From Microbacterium ulmi (lineage in GTDB: Bacteria; Actinomycetota; Actinomycetes; Actinomycetales; Microbacteriaceae): DNA of 64,000 nucleotides. Below, piece after piece: positions 32,417-41,882 of this stretch. The notes beneath the pieces were generated by a model. The model was given only the letters and a program-made list of their open reading frames with translations, searched no databases and was not told the DNA's origin. The stretch spans positions 124,001 to 188,000 of the forward strand of contig NZ_JAAOZF010000001.1 of NCBI RefSeq assembly GCF_011759705.1, given 5' to 3'. Each line of letters begins with the position of its first letter. The first letter of the stretch is position 1. The position numbers were made by a program, and so were the translations under genes.

Positions 32417-34475
32417 CGGCGTGCGGCGCCCGCTCGTACGTGTCGGGGGTGATCGTCAGCTCCGCCTGCCCGCCCGTGAGCGACCGCAGGTCGAGCACGT
32501 AGTGACCGAGCTCGGCATCCGGGACCGTCGCGACGATCCGAGCGCGGCCGTCGTCTGCCGCCTCGGTCGCGCCGACCCGTCCGCGGCGGCCGGACAGATC
32601 CGTCAGCACGGGCCCCTGCAGGTCGCTCGGGACGGTGACCGTGACGGACGACACGGGCTCGAGCAGGACCGTCCCGGCCCCGGCGAGCGCGGCCTTGACG
32701 CCGAGCGAAGCCGCCGTGCGGAACGCCATCTCGGACGAGTCGACGGAGTGCGCCTTGCCGTCGCGCAGCTCGACGCGCACGTCGACGACCGGGTGCCCCT
32801 GGGGGCCGCCCGATGCGAGCGCGTCGCGCGCGCCCCTCTCGACGGCGGGGATGTAGGAGCGCGGCACGGCGCCTCCCACGACCGAGTCCACGAACTCGAA
32901 ACCGCCTCCGGGCGGGAGCGGCGACACGCGCAGCTGCACGACGGCGAACTGGCCATGCCCGCCGGACTGCTTCTTGAGCTTGCCCTCGGCCTCCGCGGCG
33001 CCGGCGATCGTCTCGCGGTACGCGACGGGCGCGGCCGAGGTCGACACGTGGACGCCGAACACCCGCGCGAGCCGCTCGACGGCGACCGCGACGTGCGTGT
33101 CGCCCAGGCCCCGCAGGATCGTGTCGCTGCCGGCGCGATCCACGACGAGCGTCGGGTCGTCCGCGACGAGCCGCTGCAGCGCGGTCGACAGCTTCGCGTC
33201 GTCCGACTGCGACACGGGGGTGAGGCTCACGGCGAAGACGGGATGCCGCTCGGGACGCCGCACGGGACGCGCACCCGTCTGCGCGCGCGTCCACAGCAGC
33301 GAGCCCGCGGGCGTCCCCGCGAGCTTCGCGACGGCTCCGATGTCGCCGGCCCGCAGAGCGTCTGCGGGCACGTGCTCGGACCCGCGCAGCCGGAACAGCG
33401 CGGGCATCCGCTCGTCGACGCCCGTCGTCGCGTTGCGCAGCCGGTCGCCGGGCCGCACGACGCCCGAGAGCACCTTGAGCAGGGCGATCTGCCCGACGAA
33501 CGGATCAGCGACCGTGCGGAAGACGTGCACGAGCGCGTCGCCGGACGCGTCGACGGCGACGGCGTGGGCCGAGCCCCCCTCGCCCTCGTCGTCGACGCCG
33601 AGGAGGATGCGGCCGTCGCGCTCGTGCGGGGCGGGCGCGAGCTCGAGCACGAGGTCTGCGACGCGGTCGACGCCCGTTCCCGTGAGGGCGGAGCACAGGA
33701 TGACGGGCACGGCCTCCCCCGCCGCGACCTCCTTCGCGAGCGTGCGCTCGAGCTCGCGCGCGGATGGCTCGGTGCCGTCGAGGTACGCCTCGAGCTGCGC
33801 ATCGTCGTGCGAGACGATCTCCTCCGTCGCGTCCTGGTGGAGCCGGTGCTCCTCCGCCTCGAGGTCGGCCGGGATGGGCCGTTCGCTGTGGCGCCCCGCC
33901 GCGTCGTAGACGAGCGAGTGCTCGCCGAGCACGTCCGCGACCGCGTGGAAGTCCGCCTCCTCGCCCACGGGCAGCTCGATCGGCAGCACGTGCGGCCCGA
34001 ACACGTCGCGCAGCTGCGCGAGCACGCGGCGGAAGTCCGCCCGCGCCCGGTCCTCCTGCGTCACGACGACGATGCGCGGCACCCCCGCGGCATCCGCGGC
34101 CGCCCACGCGGCCTTCGTGCCTGCCGTCACGCCGTCGACGGCGCTCACCGTCACGAGCGCGAGGTCCGCGACCGACAGCGCCGTGTCGACGGCGCCGACG
34201 AAGTCGGGGTGCCCGGGAGTGTCGGCGAGAGTCAGCGTCCCGTCGGTGCCGTCGTCGGCCGTCCAGGCGAAGTGCGCAAGCGAGAGCCCGAGGGTCGCGC
34301 CTCTCGCGATCTCCTCGGGCTCGTAGTCGCACACCGTCGTGCCCTGCTCGACGCTGCCCGCCCTCGGGATGGCCCCCGCACGCACCAGCAGCGCCTCGGC
34401 GAGCGTCGTCTTTCCCGAGCCACCCCCTCCGATGAGCGCGACAGTGCGATGTGTGACAGGAGATGCGGCATCCAT
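32406..34475 (-). CDS. Elongation factor G-like protein (EF-G2 type translational GTPase)
   Basis: A 689-residue paralogue of EF-G. The five-domain order is visible: G domain with P-loop 'IGGGGSGKTTLAEALL' (instead of A-H-I-D-A-G-K-T-T), 'LADTPGHPDF' for G3, 'VVVTQEDR' in place of the N-K-M-D specificity motif, then domain II, domain IV ('GGHGQFAVVQLRVSPLPPG') and domain V ('ILLEPVSSVTVTVPS'). The degenerate G4 motif is shared by actinobacterial EF-G2/FusA2 proteins, which lack or have reduced translocation activity. Ribosome site GGAGG before ATG 34475; a 411-codon upstream open frame is a shadow of other genes. Confidence 0.9.
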   Translation of the reverse strand: MDAASPVTHRTVALIGGGGSGKTTLAEALLVRAGAIPRAGSVEQGTTVCDYEPEEIARGATLGLSLAHFAWTADDGTDGTLTLADTPGHPDFVGAVDTALSVADLALVTVSAVDGVTAGTKAAWAAADAAGVPRIVVVTQEDRARADFRRVLAQLRDVFGPHVLPIELPVGEEADFHAVADVLGEHSLVYDAAGRHSERPIPADLEAEEHRLHQDATEEIVSHDDAQLEAYLDGTEPSARELERTLAKEVAAGEAVPVILCSALTGTGVDRVADLVLELAPAPHERDGRILLGVDDEGEGGSAHAVAVDASGDALVHVFRTVADPFVGQIALLKVLSGVVRPGDRLRNATTGVDERMPALFRLRGSEHVPADALRAGDIGAVAKLAGTPAGSLLWTRAQTGARPVRRPERHPVFAVSLTPVSQSDDAKLSTALQRLVADDPTLVVDRAGSDTILRGLGDTHVAVAVERLARVFGVHVSTSAAPVAYRETIAGAAEAEGKLKKQSGGHGQFAVVQLRVSPLPPGGGFEFVDSVVGGAVPRSYIPAVERGARDALASGGPQGHPVVDVRVELRDGKAHSVDSSEMAFRTAASLGVKAALAGAGTVLLEPVSSVTVTVPSDLQGPVLTDLSGRRGRVGATEAADDGRARIVATVPDAELGHYVLDLRSLTGGQAELTITPDTYERAPHAVRA

Positions 34476-34585
34476 CGAGACCTCCCCGCGGCGTTGCGGA
34501 TCCGTATCGACCATCGTGTACCGGATGCCGCGAACGCGCCAGTGCTCCGCACGCCCCGGGTCGCGCGGTGGGGACGAGCCGCCGG

Positions 34586-34723
34586 TCAGGTCTTGGGCCG
34601 GGTGTTGCCGGTGAAGGGCGTCGTGCCCGGCGGGTCCGTCGCGCGCAGCGGCGTGCACACGTGCGCGCTGAGCGCGACCTGGTCGGGGAACGTCTTGTGA
34701 CACTTGCTGCAGGTGACCGCCAT
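34586..34723 (-). CDS. 45-residue C2H2/C2HC zinc-finger microprotein
   Basis: A short gene that would be missed by usual length cut-offs. The protein is one classical finger: Cys5-x2-Cys8-x3-Phe12-x5-Leu18-x2-His21-x-Cys23, followed by a Pro/Thr-rich tail ending 'NTRPKT'. Spacing of the structural Phe and Leu matches eukaryotic-type C2H2 fingers, with Cys as the fourth ligand. AGGAG lies about 11-12 nt before the ATG. It sits between EF-G2 and a divergent methyltransferase. DNA/RNA or protein binding is plausible; function unknown. Confidence 0.7.
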   Translation of the reverse strand: MAVTCSKCHKTFPDQVALSAHVCTPLRATDPPGTTPFTGNTRPKT

Positions 34724-34787
34724 GGAGAGAGTCTGCTCCTCCGGCGCGCTCGAGGGAACGGGCACGCCCGCCCGGATGCCGCGGCGC

Positions 34788-34793
34788 TAGCGT
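34788..34793 (+). promoter_or_regulatory. -10 element of leaderless methyltransferase gene
   Basis: TAGCGT, 6 nt, then the GTG start at 34800; no ribosome site. The same hexamer and spacing occur before the MFS gene at 40153. Confidence 0.6.
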
Positions 34794-34799
34794 GGATGC

Positions 34800-35906
34800 G
34801 TGCTGTCGCTCGAGTCGCTGCGGCGGCGCCCCGACGTGGAAGGCCCCGGCCTGTCGGCGTCGGATGCCGCCGACCGCCTGATCCTCGACGAGTCGGCCGC
34901 GGCGCGCTCGGCCGCGCGCGAGGGCGGGCTGGTCGTCGTCGGTGACACGCACGGCGCGCTGACGCTCGCGGCGGCGGATGCCGGAGCCCGCGGCATCCGC
35001 GTGCACCAGGACGCGCTGACGGGCGAGCGGGCGCTCGCCGCGAACGCCGGGATGCTGGGGCTCGAGGGGTCCTTCTCCTCGCTGCCGCTGCACCGCGCCC
35101 TCGTCGAGCGCGCGCAGGTCGTGCTCCTGCGGCTCCCCCGCTCGCTCGAGGCCCTCGACGACATCGCGGCGCTCGTCGCGGCCCACGCCTCGCCCGACGT
35201 CGTCGTGTTCGCCGGCGGGCGCCTCAAGCACATGACGCACGCGATGAACGACGTGCTGCGCGCACACTTCGGCGGCCTCGACGTCACGCACGCACGGCAG
35301 AAGTCGCGCGTGCTCGTCGCCCGCGAGCCGCGTGCGGGGCATGATCCCGCGCCGCGCCGCGTGTCGCACGACGGGCTCGTCGTGTGCGCGTACGGCGGCG
35401 CGTTCGCGGGCGCCGCGATCGACATCGGCACGCGCTTCCTGCTCGAGCATCTGCCCGCGCGGGTGCCCGACGGCGATCCGCTCGTCGACTTCGCGTGCGG
35501 CACGGGCGTCGTGGCCGCGACGCTCGCGCGACGGCATCCGGGGCACCGCGTCTACGCGACGGACCAGTCGGCGTCTGCCGTCGCGTCGGCTCTCGCGACG
35601 GCCGACGCCAACGGCGTCGCAGACCGCGTCACGATCGAGCGCGCCGACCTGCTCGAGCGGCTCGGCGACGCGAGCGTCTCGTTCGTCGCGCTGAACCCGC
35701 CGTTCCACTCCGGCGCGACGCTGACCGACGCGATCGCGACGCGCATGTTCGCGGACGCCGGCCGCGTGCTGCGCTCCGGCGGCGAGCTGTGGACCGTGTG
35801 GAACTCGGCGCTGCTCTACCGGCCGGCGCTCGAGCGCCTCGTCGGCCCGACGCGCCAGATCGCCCGCAATCCAAAGTTCACGGTGACGGCGTCGGTGCGC
35901 CGCTGA
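34800..35906 (+). CDS. Class I SAM-dependent methyltransferase, RsmC/RlmG family
   Basis: A 368-residue two-domain enzyme. The N-terminal half is the degenerate methyltransferase fold seen in RlmG/RsmC; the C-terminal half has the SAM motif 'LVDFACGTGVVAATLARR', 'VYATDQSASAV' and the catalytic 'VALNPPFHSG', the N-P-P-F-H signature of rRNA guanine-N2 methyltransferases. Expected substrate is a guanine in 16S or 23S rRNA. The C-terminus 'NPKFTVTASVRR' matches the family. Confidence 0.9.
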   Translation: MLSLESLRRRPDVEGPGLSASDAADRLILDESAAARSAAREGGLVVVGDTHGALTLAAADAGARGIRVHQDALTGERALAANAGMLGLEGSFSSLPLHRALVERAQVVLLRLPRSLEALDDIAALVAAHASPDVVVFAGGRLKHMTHAMNDVLRAHFGGLDVTHARQKSRVLVAREPRAGHDPAPRRVSHDGLVVCAYGGAFAGAAIDIGTRFLLEHLPARVPDGDPLVDFACGTGVVAATLARRHPGHRVYATDQSASAVASALATADANGVADRVTIERADLLERLGDASVSFVALNPPFHSGATLTDAIATRMFADAGRVLRSGGELWTVWNSALLYRPALERLVGPTRQIARNPKFTVTASVRR

Positions 35907-35933
35907 GGGGGGACGACGAGGAGGCGACCGCCG

Positions 35934-36935
<1,002 letters not shown>

Positions 36936-36943
36936 TCAGGCCG

Positions 36944-39121
36944 TCACAGTGTGCACGAGACGCAGCCCTCGACCTCGGTCCCCTCGAGGGCCATCTGCCG
37001 CAGGCGGATGTAGTAGATCGTCTTGATCCCCTTGCGCCACGCGTAGATCTGCGCCTTGTTGATGTCGCGGGTCGTCGCGGTGTCCTTGAAGAACAGCGTC
37101 AGCGACAGTCCCTGGTCGACGTGCTGAGTCGCGGCGGCGTACGTGTCGATGACCTTCTCGTAGCCGATCTCGTACGCGTCCTCGTAGAACTCGAGGTTGT
37201 CGTTCGTCATGAACGGCGCCGGGTAGTAGACGCGGCCGAGCTTGCCTTCCTTGCGGATCTCGATCTTCGACGCGATCGGGTGGATCGAGCTCGTCGAGTT
37301 GTTGATGTACGAGATCGACCCCGTCGGCGGAACGGCCTGCAGGTTCTGGTTGTAGATGCCGTGCTCCTGGACCGATGCCTTGAGAGCGCGCCAGTCGTCC
37401 TGCGTCGGGATATGGTGCGCCGCGAAGAGCTCGCGCACGCGCTCGGTCTTGGGCGCCCACTCCTGCTCGGTGTACTTGTCGAAGAACTCCCCCGACGCGT
37501 AGGTCGAGTCGGCGAAGCCGTCGAACGCCTGTCCGCGCTCGATCGCGAGGCGGTTCGAGGCCCGCAGCGCGTGGAACAGCACCGTGTAGAAGTAGATGTT
37601 CGTGAAGTCGACGCCCTCCTCCGAGCCGTAGTGCACGCGCTCGCGCGCGAGGTAGCCGTGGAGGTTCATCTGGCCGAGGCCGATCGCGTGCGAGCGGTCG
37701 TTGCCATCCTCGATCGAGCGGACCGAGCGGATGTGGCTCTGGTCGCTGACGGCGGTGAGAGCCCTGATGCTGGTCTCGACCGTGCGGCCGAAGTCGGGCG
37801 AGTCCATCGCGAGCGCGATGTTGAGCGAGCCCAGGTTGCAGGAGATGTCCTTGCCGATCTGGTTGTACGAGAGGTCCTCGTTGTACGTCGTCGGCGTGTT
37901 GACCTGCAGGATCTCCGAGCACAGGTTCGACATGTTGATCCGGCCCTTGATGGGGTTGGCCCGGTTCACGGTGTCTTCGAACATGATGTACGGATAGCCC
38001 GACTCGAACTGGATCTCGGCGAGGGTCTGGAAGAACTCGCGCGCGTTGATCTTCGTCTTCTTGATGCGGGCGTCGTCGACCATCTCGCGGTACTTCTCGC
38101 TGACCGAGATGTCGCCGAACGGCACGCCGTAGACCCGCTCGACGTCGTACGGCGAGAACAGGTACATGTCCTCGTCGTTCTTGGCGAGCTCGAACGTGAT
38201 GTCGGGGATCACGACGCCGAGCGAGAGCGTCTTGATGCGGATCTTCTCGTCCGCGTTCTCGCGCTTCGTGTCGAGGAACCTCATGATGTCGGGGTGGTGC
38301 GCCGACAGGTACACGGCGCCCGCTCCCTGGCGTGCGCCGAGCTGGTTGGCGTAGCTGAAGCTGTCTTCGAGGAGCTTCATGACGGGGATGATGCCGCTGG
38401 ACTGGTTCTCGATCTGCTTGATCGGAGCGCCCGACTCGCGGATGTTCGAGAGGAGCAGCGCCACCCCGCCGCCGCGCTTGGACAGCTGCAGCGCCGAGTT
38501 GATGCCGCGCGCGATCGACTCCATGTTGTCTTCGATCCGCAGCAGGAAGCACGAGACGAGCTCGCCGCGCTGGGCCTTCCCCGTGTTGAGGAACGTCGGG
38601 GTCGCCGGCTGGAAGCGACCGGAGATGACCTCGTCGACGAGCGCGGTGGCGAGCTCCTGGTCGCCGTCGGCGAGGCCGAGGGCCGTCATGACGACGCGGT
38701 CCTCGAAGCGCTCGAGGTACCGCTTGCCGTCGAAGGTCTTCAGCGTGTAGCTCGTGTAGTACTTGAACGCGCCGAGGAAGGTGTCGAAGCGGAACTTCTT
38801 GCCGTACGCGCGGTCGGTGAGCTCCTGGATGAAGGAGAACGGGTACTTCTCGAGCACCTCGGGCTCGTAGTACTGCTTCTCGACGAGGTAGTCGAGCCGC
38901 TCCTTGAGGGAGTGGAAGAACACCGTGTTCTGGTTGACGTGCTGCAGGAAGTACTCGCGCGCAGCGCGCCGGTCGGCGTCGAACTGGATCTTCCCGTCGG
39001 CGTCGTACAGGTTCAGCATCGCGTTGAGGGAGTGGTAGTCCATTCCCTCGAACGCGGGGTTGTGCTTGAAATCCGTCTGCACTCTGTTGTCTGAAGAAGT
39101 AGTCACTGCAGCTTCCACCAT
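36944..39121 (-). CDS. nrdE: Class Ib ribonucleoside-diphosphate reductase alpha subunit NrdE
   Basis: A catalytic subunit of about 720 residues that reduces NDPs to dNDPs. Active-site and radical features: '[21 protein letters not shown]', 'SNLCSEILQ', the paired Tyr in '[16 protein letters not shown]' and the C-terminal redox tail 'EGCVSCTL' that is re-reduced by NrdH. The ATP-cone is absent, as in class Ib. The ATG at 39121 overlaps the nrdI end by 19 bp; an alternative GTG at 39106 gives a GTGA overlap with the nrdI stop and is equally plausible. Confidence 0.97.
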   Translation of the reverse strand: MVEAAVTTSSDNRVQTDFKHNPAFEGMDYHSLNAMLNLYDADGKIQFDADRRAAREYFLQHVNQNTVFFHSLKERLDYLVEKQYYEPEVLEKYPFSFIQELTDRAYGKKFRFDTFLGAFKYYTSYTLKTFDGKRYLERFEDRVVMTALGLADGDQELATALVDEVISGRFQPATPTFLNTGKAQRGELVSCFLLRIEDNMESIARGINSALQLSKRGGGVALLLSNIRESGAPIKQIENQSSGIIPVMKLLEDSFSYANQLGARQGAGAVYLSAHHPDIMRFLDTKRENADEKIRIKTLSLGVVIPDITFELAKNDEDMYLFSPYDVERVYGVPFGDISVSEKYREMVDDARIKKTKINAREFFQTLAEIQFESGYPYIMFEDTVNRANPIKGRINMSNLCSEILQVNTPTTYNEDLSYNQIGKDISCNLGSLNIALAMDSPDFGRTVETSIRALTAVSDQSHIRSVRSIEDGNDRSHAIGLGQMNLHGYLARERVHYGSEEGVDFTNIYFYTVLFHALRASNRLAIERGQAFDGFADSTYASGEFFDKYTEQEWAPKTERVRELFAAHHIPTQDDWRALKASVQEHGIYNQNLQAVPPTGSISYINNSTSSIHPIASKIEIRKEGKLGRVYYPAPFMTNDNLEFYEDAYEIGYEKVIDTYAAATQHVDQGLSLTLFFKDTATTRDINKAQIYAWRKGIKTIYYIRLRQMALEGTEVEGCVSCTL

Positions 39122-39540
39122 CGTTCCAATCCGTCGCTCACGCGATCGACGTCTTCCGGCGTGCCGAAAAGTTCCAGCCTGTACAAGTGCGGCACACGAC
39201 ACTTGCGGCTCACGATGTCGCCCGCGAGGCAGAAGGCCTCGCCGAAGTTCGTGTTGCCCGCGGAGATGACTCCGCGGATGAGGCTCCGGTTGGCCTCGTC
39301 GTTGAGGAACCGGATCACCTGCTTGGGCACCGAGCCCTTCTCCTCGCCGCGTCCCTGCCCGCCCCCGTACGTGGGGGTGACCAGGACGAACGGCTCTTCG
39401 ACGACGAGCCGCGGCTCGTGCGAATGGAGTGGGATGCGCAGTGCCGGCATCCCGAGCTTCTCGATGAAACGCGCCGTGTTGCCCGACACGCTCGAGAAGT
39501 ACACGAGCAGTGGCGCTCGCGTCGCGATCGCCGTGCTCAT
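39103..39540 (-). CDS. nrdI: Class Ib ribonucleotide reductase assembly flavoprotein NrdI
   Basis: A 145-residue flavodoxin-like protein that delivers oxidant to the NrdF metal site. '[19 protein letters not shown]' is the FMN-phosphate loop and '[11 protein letters not shown]' the second FMN loop; '[21 protein letters not shown]' is the family signature. Second gene of the operon, 9 bp after nrdH. Confidence 0.97.
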   Translation of the reverse strand: MSTAIATRAPLLVYFSSVSGNTARFIEKLGMPALRIPLHSHEPRLVVEEPFVLVTPTYGGGQGRGEEKGSVPKQVIRFLNDEANRSLIRGVISAGNTNFGEAFCLAGDIVSRKCRVPHLYRLELFGTPEDVDRVSDGLERWWKLQ

Positions 39541-39549
39541 GGGGAGTTC

Positions 39550-39783
39550 CTAGGCGAGACGGGCTGCGAGCTCGTCGATCTTGTCGGGACGGAAGCCCGA
39601 CCAGTGGTCCTGGTCGGTGATGACGACGGGCGCCTGAAGATAGCCGAGCGCCTTGACCTGCTCGAGCGCGTCGGCGTCCTGCGAGAGGTCGTGCACCTCG
39701 TATTCGATGCCCTTCGAATCGAGCGCGCGGTAGGTCGCCGTGCACTGGACGCAGGAAGGCTTCGTGTAGACCGTGATCGCCAT
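39550..39783 (-). CDS. nrdH: Glutaredoxin-like NrdH redoxin
   Basis: A 77-residue electron donor for NrdE with the active-site '[15 protein letters not shown]' (C-V-Q-C) and the family's '[23 protein letters not shown]'. Start at 39783 has GGGGAGAG upstream. First gene of nrdHIEF; the operon's control region is to its right. Confidence 0.97.
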   Translation of the reverse strand: MAITVYTKPSCVQCTATYRALDSKGIEYEVHDLSQDADALEQVKALGYLQAPVVITDQDHWSGFRPDKIDELAARLA

Positions 39784-40152
39784 ATGGATCGTCTCTCCCC
39801 TCAAGAACCAAACTCTGACCGGCAGTCCCCCCGCCGGGAGACCAATACTACATATGGGTACCGACATCCGGAAGCACCACAAGGGCTAGTAGTTACATCC
39901 GTGTAGTTTTCCACCGCTCTCCCCAGATACAACACAGCTTGTCCACCGTTTCATCCACAGGAGGCGCCTTTCTCGGACGCCTCGAAAACGCCTGGATCAC
40001 GCGGGTTTCGGATGCCGCGGCCGCAGCTGTCCACAGATCCGACGCTAGGCGGGTCCTCCGACATCCGATCGGCCTGTGGAGGCGGTCCCGGCGTCTACTC
40101 GGCGTGTTGCGGTGTATCCCGCCGGAGAGCATGCGGGCGATAGCGTGGAGCA
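39784..40152. promoter_or_regulatory. Control region of nrdHIEF with DnaA-box-like cluster (369 bp)
   Basis: No gene is visible. Four same-orientation nonamers close to the actinobacterial DnaA box TTGTCCACA occur within 129 bp: TTTTCCACC (39907-39915), TTGTCCACC (39939-39947), TCATCCACA (39951-39959) and CTGTCCACA (40027-40035). Two similar 12-mers, TACATATGGGTA (39849-39860) and TACATCCGTGTA (39894-39905), could be NrdR boxes but are 45 bp apart rather than the usual 31-32. At the right end TAGCGT (40141-40146) is the -10 for the divergent MFS gene. Confidence 0.5.
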
Positions 40153-41358
40153 ATGGCGGGGTACCGTGATCTGCTGCGCACGCCGGGCGTCGCGCGGATC
40201 ATCGTCGCCCAGCTGACGGCGCGCTTCCCGAACGGGATGACGAGCCTCGCGATCCTGCTGCACATCCAGTCCGTGACGGGCTCGTACGGCTCGGCCGGCC
40301 TCGTGCTGGCCGCGACATCCGTCGGACAGGCCATCGCAGGACCCGTCACGAGCCGCTGGATGGGCATGTGGGGCATGCGTCGCGTCCTGACCCTCACGAC
40401 GGCCGTCTGCGCCGTCGCGATCGCGACGCTCGCGCTCGCGCGGATGCCTCTGCCCGGCTACATGGCGCTCGGCATGCTCGCGGGGCTGTCGACGCCGCCC
40501 GTGCAGTCGGCTGTGCGCACGATCTATCCCAAGATGGTCAACTCGCGACAGCTCACGCCGCTGTTCTCGCTCGATGCGAGCCTTCAAGAGATCATCTGGA
40601 TCATCGCGCCCGTGCTCATCACGTTCGTCGCGACGCAGGTCGGCACCGTCGAGGGCCTGCTCCTCGTGGTCGTGATCCTCGTCGGCGGCTGCGCGTGGTT
40701 CATCCTCTCCCCCGAGGTGGGGCGCGTGCGCATCCCGCGCAGCCGACGCAGCATCGGCAAGGTGCTGACCAAGCCCGCCGTGCTCCTGGCCACGGTCGTC
40801 GGATTCCTCCTCATCGGCGCGTGCGCCGCGGTCGAGGCGGGCGTCGTCGCGACGTTCGGCCACGGCGGGCTCGAGGCCGGCATCGTCCTCGCGCTCTTCT
40901 CGGTCGGCAGCCTCGCGGGCGGACTCACGTTCGGACACATCCCGATCGGCTCGTGGGCGATGGCCCGGCGTCTGTTCATCGTGACGGTGGGCCTCGCCCT
41001 CACGATGATCTCCCTCGACGTGTGGTGGCTCGGCGGCACGCTCGTGCTCGCCGGCATCGGCATCGCCCCTGCCCTGGCCGTGCTGTTCGCGATGACGTCG
41101 GCGAGCGTCAAGTTCAGCGACACGGCCGAGGCCTTCGGCTGGGTCGGCACGGGGCAGCTCATCGGGGCGGCGGCCGGCTCCGCCATCGCGGGCTTCCTGA
41201 TCGACGGCATCGGCCCCGAGGGCGCCTACATCGCGGCGACGGTGTTCTCGGCCGCTGGTCTGCTCGTCGCGATCGTGTTCGTCCGCGCCTTCCCCGACCT
41301 CCGGCATCGCGACGCCAGCCCCATCCCCGACACGGAGCCCGTCGAGACCGTCACGTGA
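40153..41358 (+). CDS. Major facilitator superfamily transporter
   Basis: A 401-residue protein with about twelve hydrophobic segments. The loop 2-3 motif is weak ('VTSRWMGMWGMRRVL'), and 'LSTPPVQSAVRTIYPKMVNSRQLTPLFSLDASLQEIIWIIAP' in the middle is characteristic of actinobacterial sugar-efflux/drug MFS proteins. ATG 40153 follows TAGCGT by 6 nt with no ribosome site, so the transcript is probably leaderless. Substrate unknown. Confidence 0.9.
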   Translation: MAGYRDLLRTPGVARIIVAQLTARFPNGMTSLAILLHIQSVTGSYGSAGLVLAATSVGQAIAGPVTSRWMGMWGMRRVLTLTTAVCAVAIATLALARMPLPGYMALGMLAGLSTPPVQSAVRTIYPKMVNSRQLTPLFSLDASLQEIIWIIAPVLITFVATQVGTVEGLLLVVVILVGGCAWFILSPEVGRVRIPRSRRSIGKVLTKPAVLLATVVGFLLIGACAAVEAGVVATFGHGGLEAGIVLALFSVGSLAGGLTFGHIPIGSWAMARRLFIVTVGLALTMISLDVWWLGGTLVLAGIGIAPALAVLFAMTSASVKFSDTAEAFGWVGTGQLIGAAAGSAIAGFLIDGIGPEGAYIAATVFSAAGLLVAIVFVRAFPDLRHRDASPIPDTEPVETVT

Positions 41359-41398
41359 CGCGGCATCCCTTCTCAGAGTTCGCAGATCGATGCCAAAC

Positions 41399-41436
41399 TC
41401 GCACGATTGCTCGGAGTCGCTGCGAGCTTCGTGCGA
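41399..41436. terminator. Bidirectional terminator between MFS and convergent hypothetical gene
   Basis: Nested perfect stems TCGCACGA / TCGTGCGA (8 bp) and GCTCG / CGAGC (5 bp) with a 9-nt loop, in a 105-bp gap between convergent genes. No T-run. Confidence 0.7.
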
Positions 41437-41463
41437 TCCTGCGGACCGTGCGCCGTCGCGACG

Positions 41464-41868
41464 TCACGCGATGCGGCGCAAGAGCTCCAGGACGCCGAGG
41501 GCGTAGGCGTCCGCCGGCTCAGGATGCTGGAACACGAAACGCTCGCCGCGAACCTCGATCTCGACCTGGTACGTGTCGGAGAGGCGCCGCAGCGACCGGA
41601 ACGCACCGCGCAGCATCTCGCGCAGCTGCTCCTCGGACGGCAGCCACAGGGCGTCCTCCTGCGCGACCGAGTCGAGCGCCCACTCCGTCGTGCCGTTGAA
41701 CGCGAGGATTCGGCCCGTCGGGTACTCGCGCGGCTCGATCGTCATCTCGCTCACCGTGAACACGTCCGCCTCGAACTCGGGCTCGCTCAGCTGGAACCGG
41801 TCGCCTGAACGCGGGCGCCACACGAGCCCGGCGGCGCGCAGCGCGAGCGCCAGATCGGTCGAGATCAT
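41464..41868 (-). CDS. Conserved hypothetical protein (134 aa)
   Basis: A soluble 134-residue protein with no signal peptide or membrane segment. It contains a YwqJ-like mix of strands then helices ('DVFTVSEMTIEPREYPTGRILAFNGTTEWALDSV', 'ALWLPSEEQLREMLRGAFRSL', 'FQHPEPADAYALGVLELLRRIA'). I do not recognise the family; similar actinobacterial proteins are often labelled as pilus-assembly related without evidence. Its start codon shares a 17-bp double promoter with the divergent hydrolase gene. Confidence 0.75.
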   Translation of the reverse strand: MISTDLALALRAAGLVWRPRSGDRFQLSEPEFEADVFTVSEMTIEPREYPTGRILAFNGTTEWALDSVAQEDALWLPSEEQLREMLRGAFRSLRRLSDTYQVEIEVRGERFVFQHPEPADAYALGVLELLRRIA

Positions 41869-41882
41869 AGGCTCAGAGTATG
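41866..41882. promoter_or_regulatory. Back-to-back leaderless promoters in 17 bp
   Basis: The sequence CATAGGCTCAGAGTATG holds two start codons facing away from each other. Plus: TAGGCT (41868-41873), 6 nt, ATG (41880). Minus: TACTCT (41880-41875), 6 nt, ATG (41868). Each -10 hexamer begins on a base of the opposite gene's start codon. Confidence 0.7.

Noticed and set aside
32406..35708. EF-G2 frame extended to 1100 codons
   Set aside because: The extra 411 codons run antisense to the methyltransferase and across the zinc-finger gap; the P-loop start at 34475 has a ribosome site and gives the usual length.
36936..38552. Large open frame overlapping nrdE in another frame
   Set aside because: It lies within the unmistakable NrdE coding sequence and encodes only low-complexity Arg/His-rich sequence.
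39784..40152. Chromosomal replication origin
   Set aside because: DnaA-box-like nonamers are present but few and imperfect, there is no AT-rich unwinding element, and dnaA, dnaN or gyr genes are not nearby.
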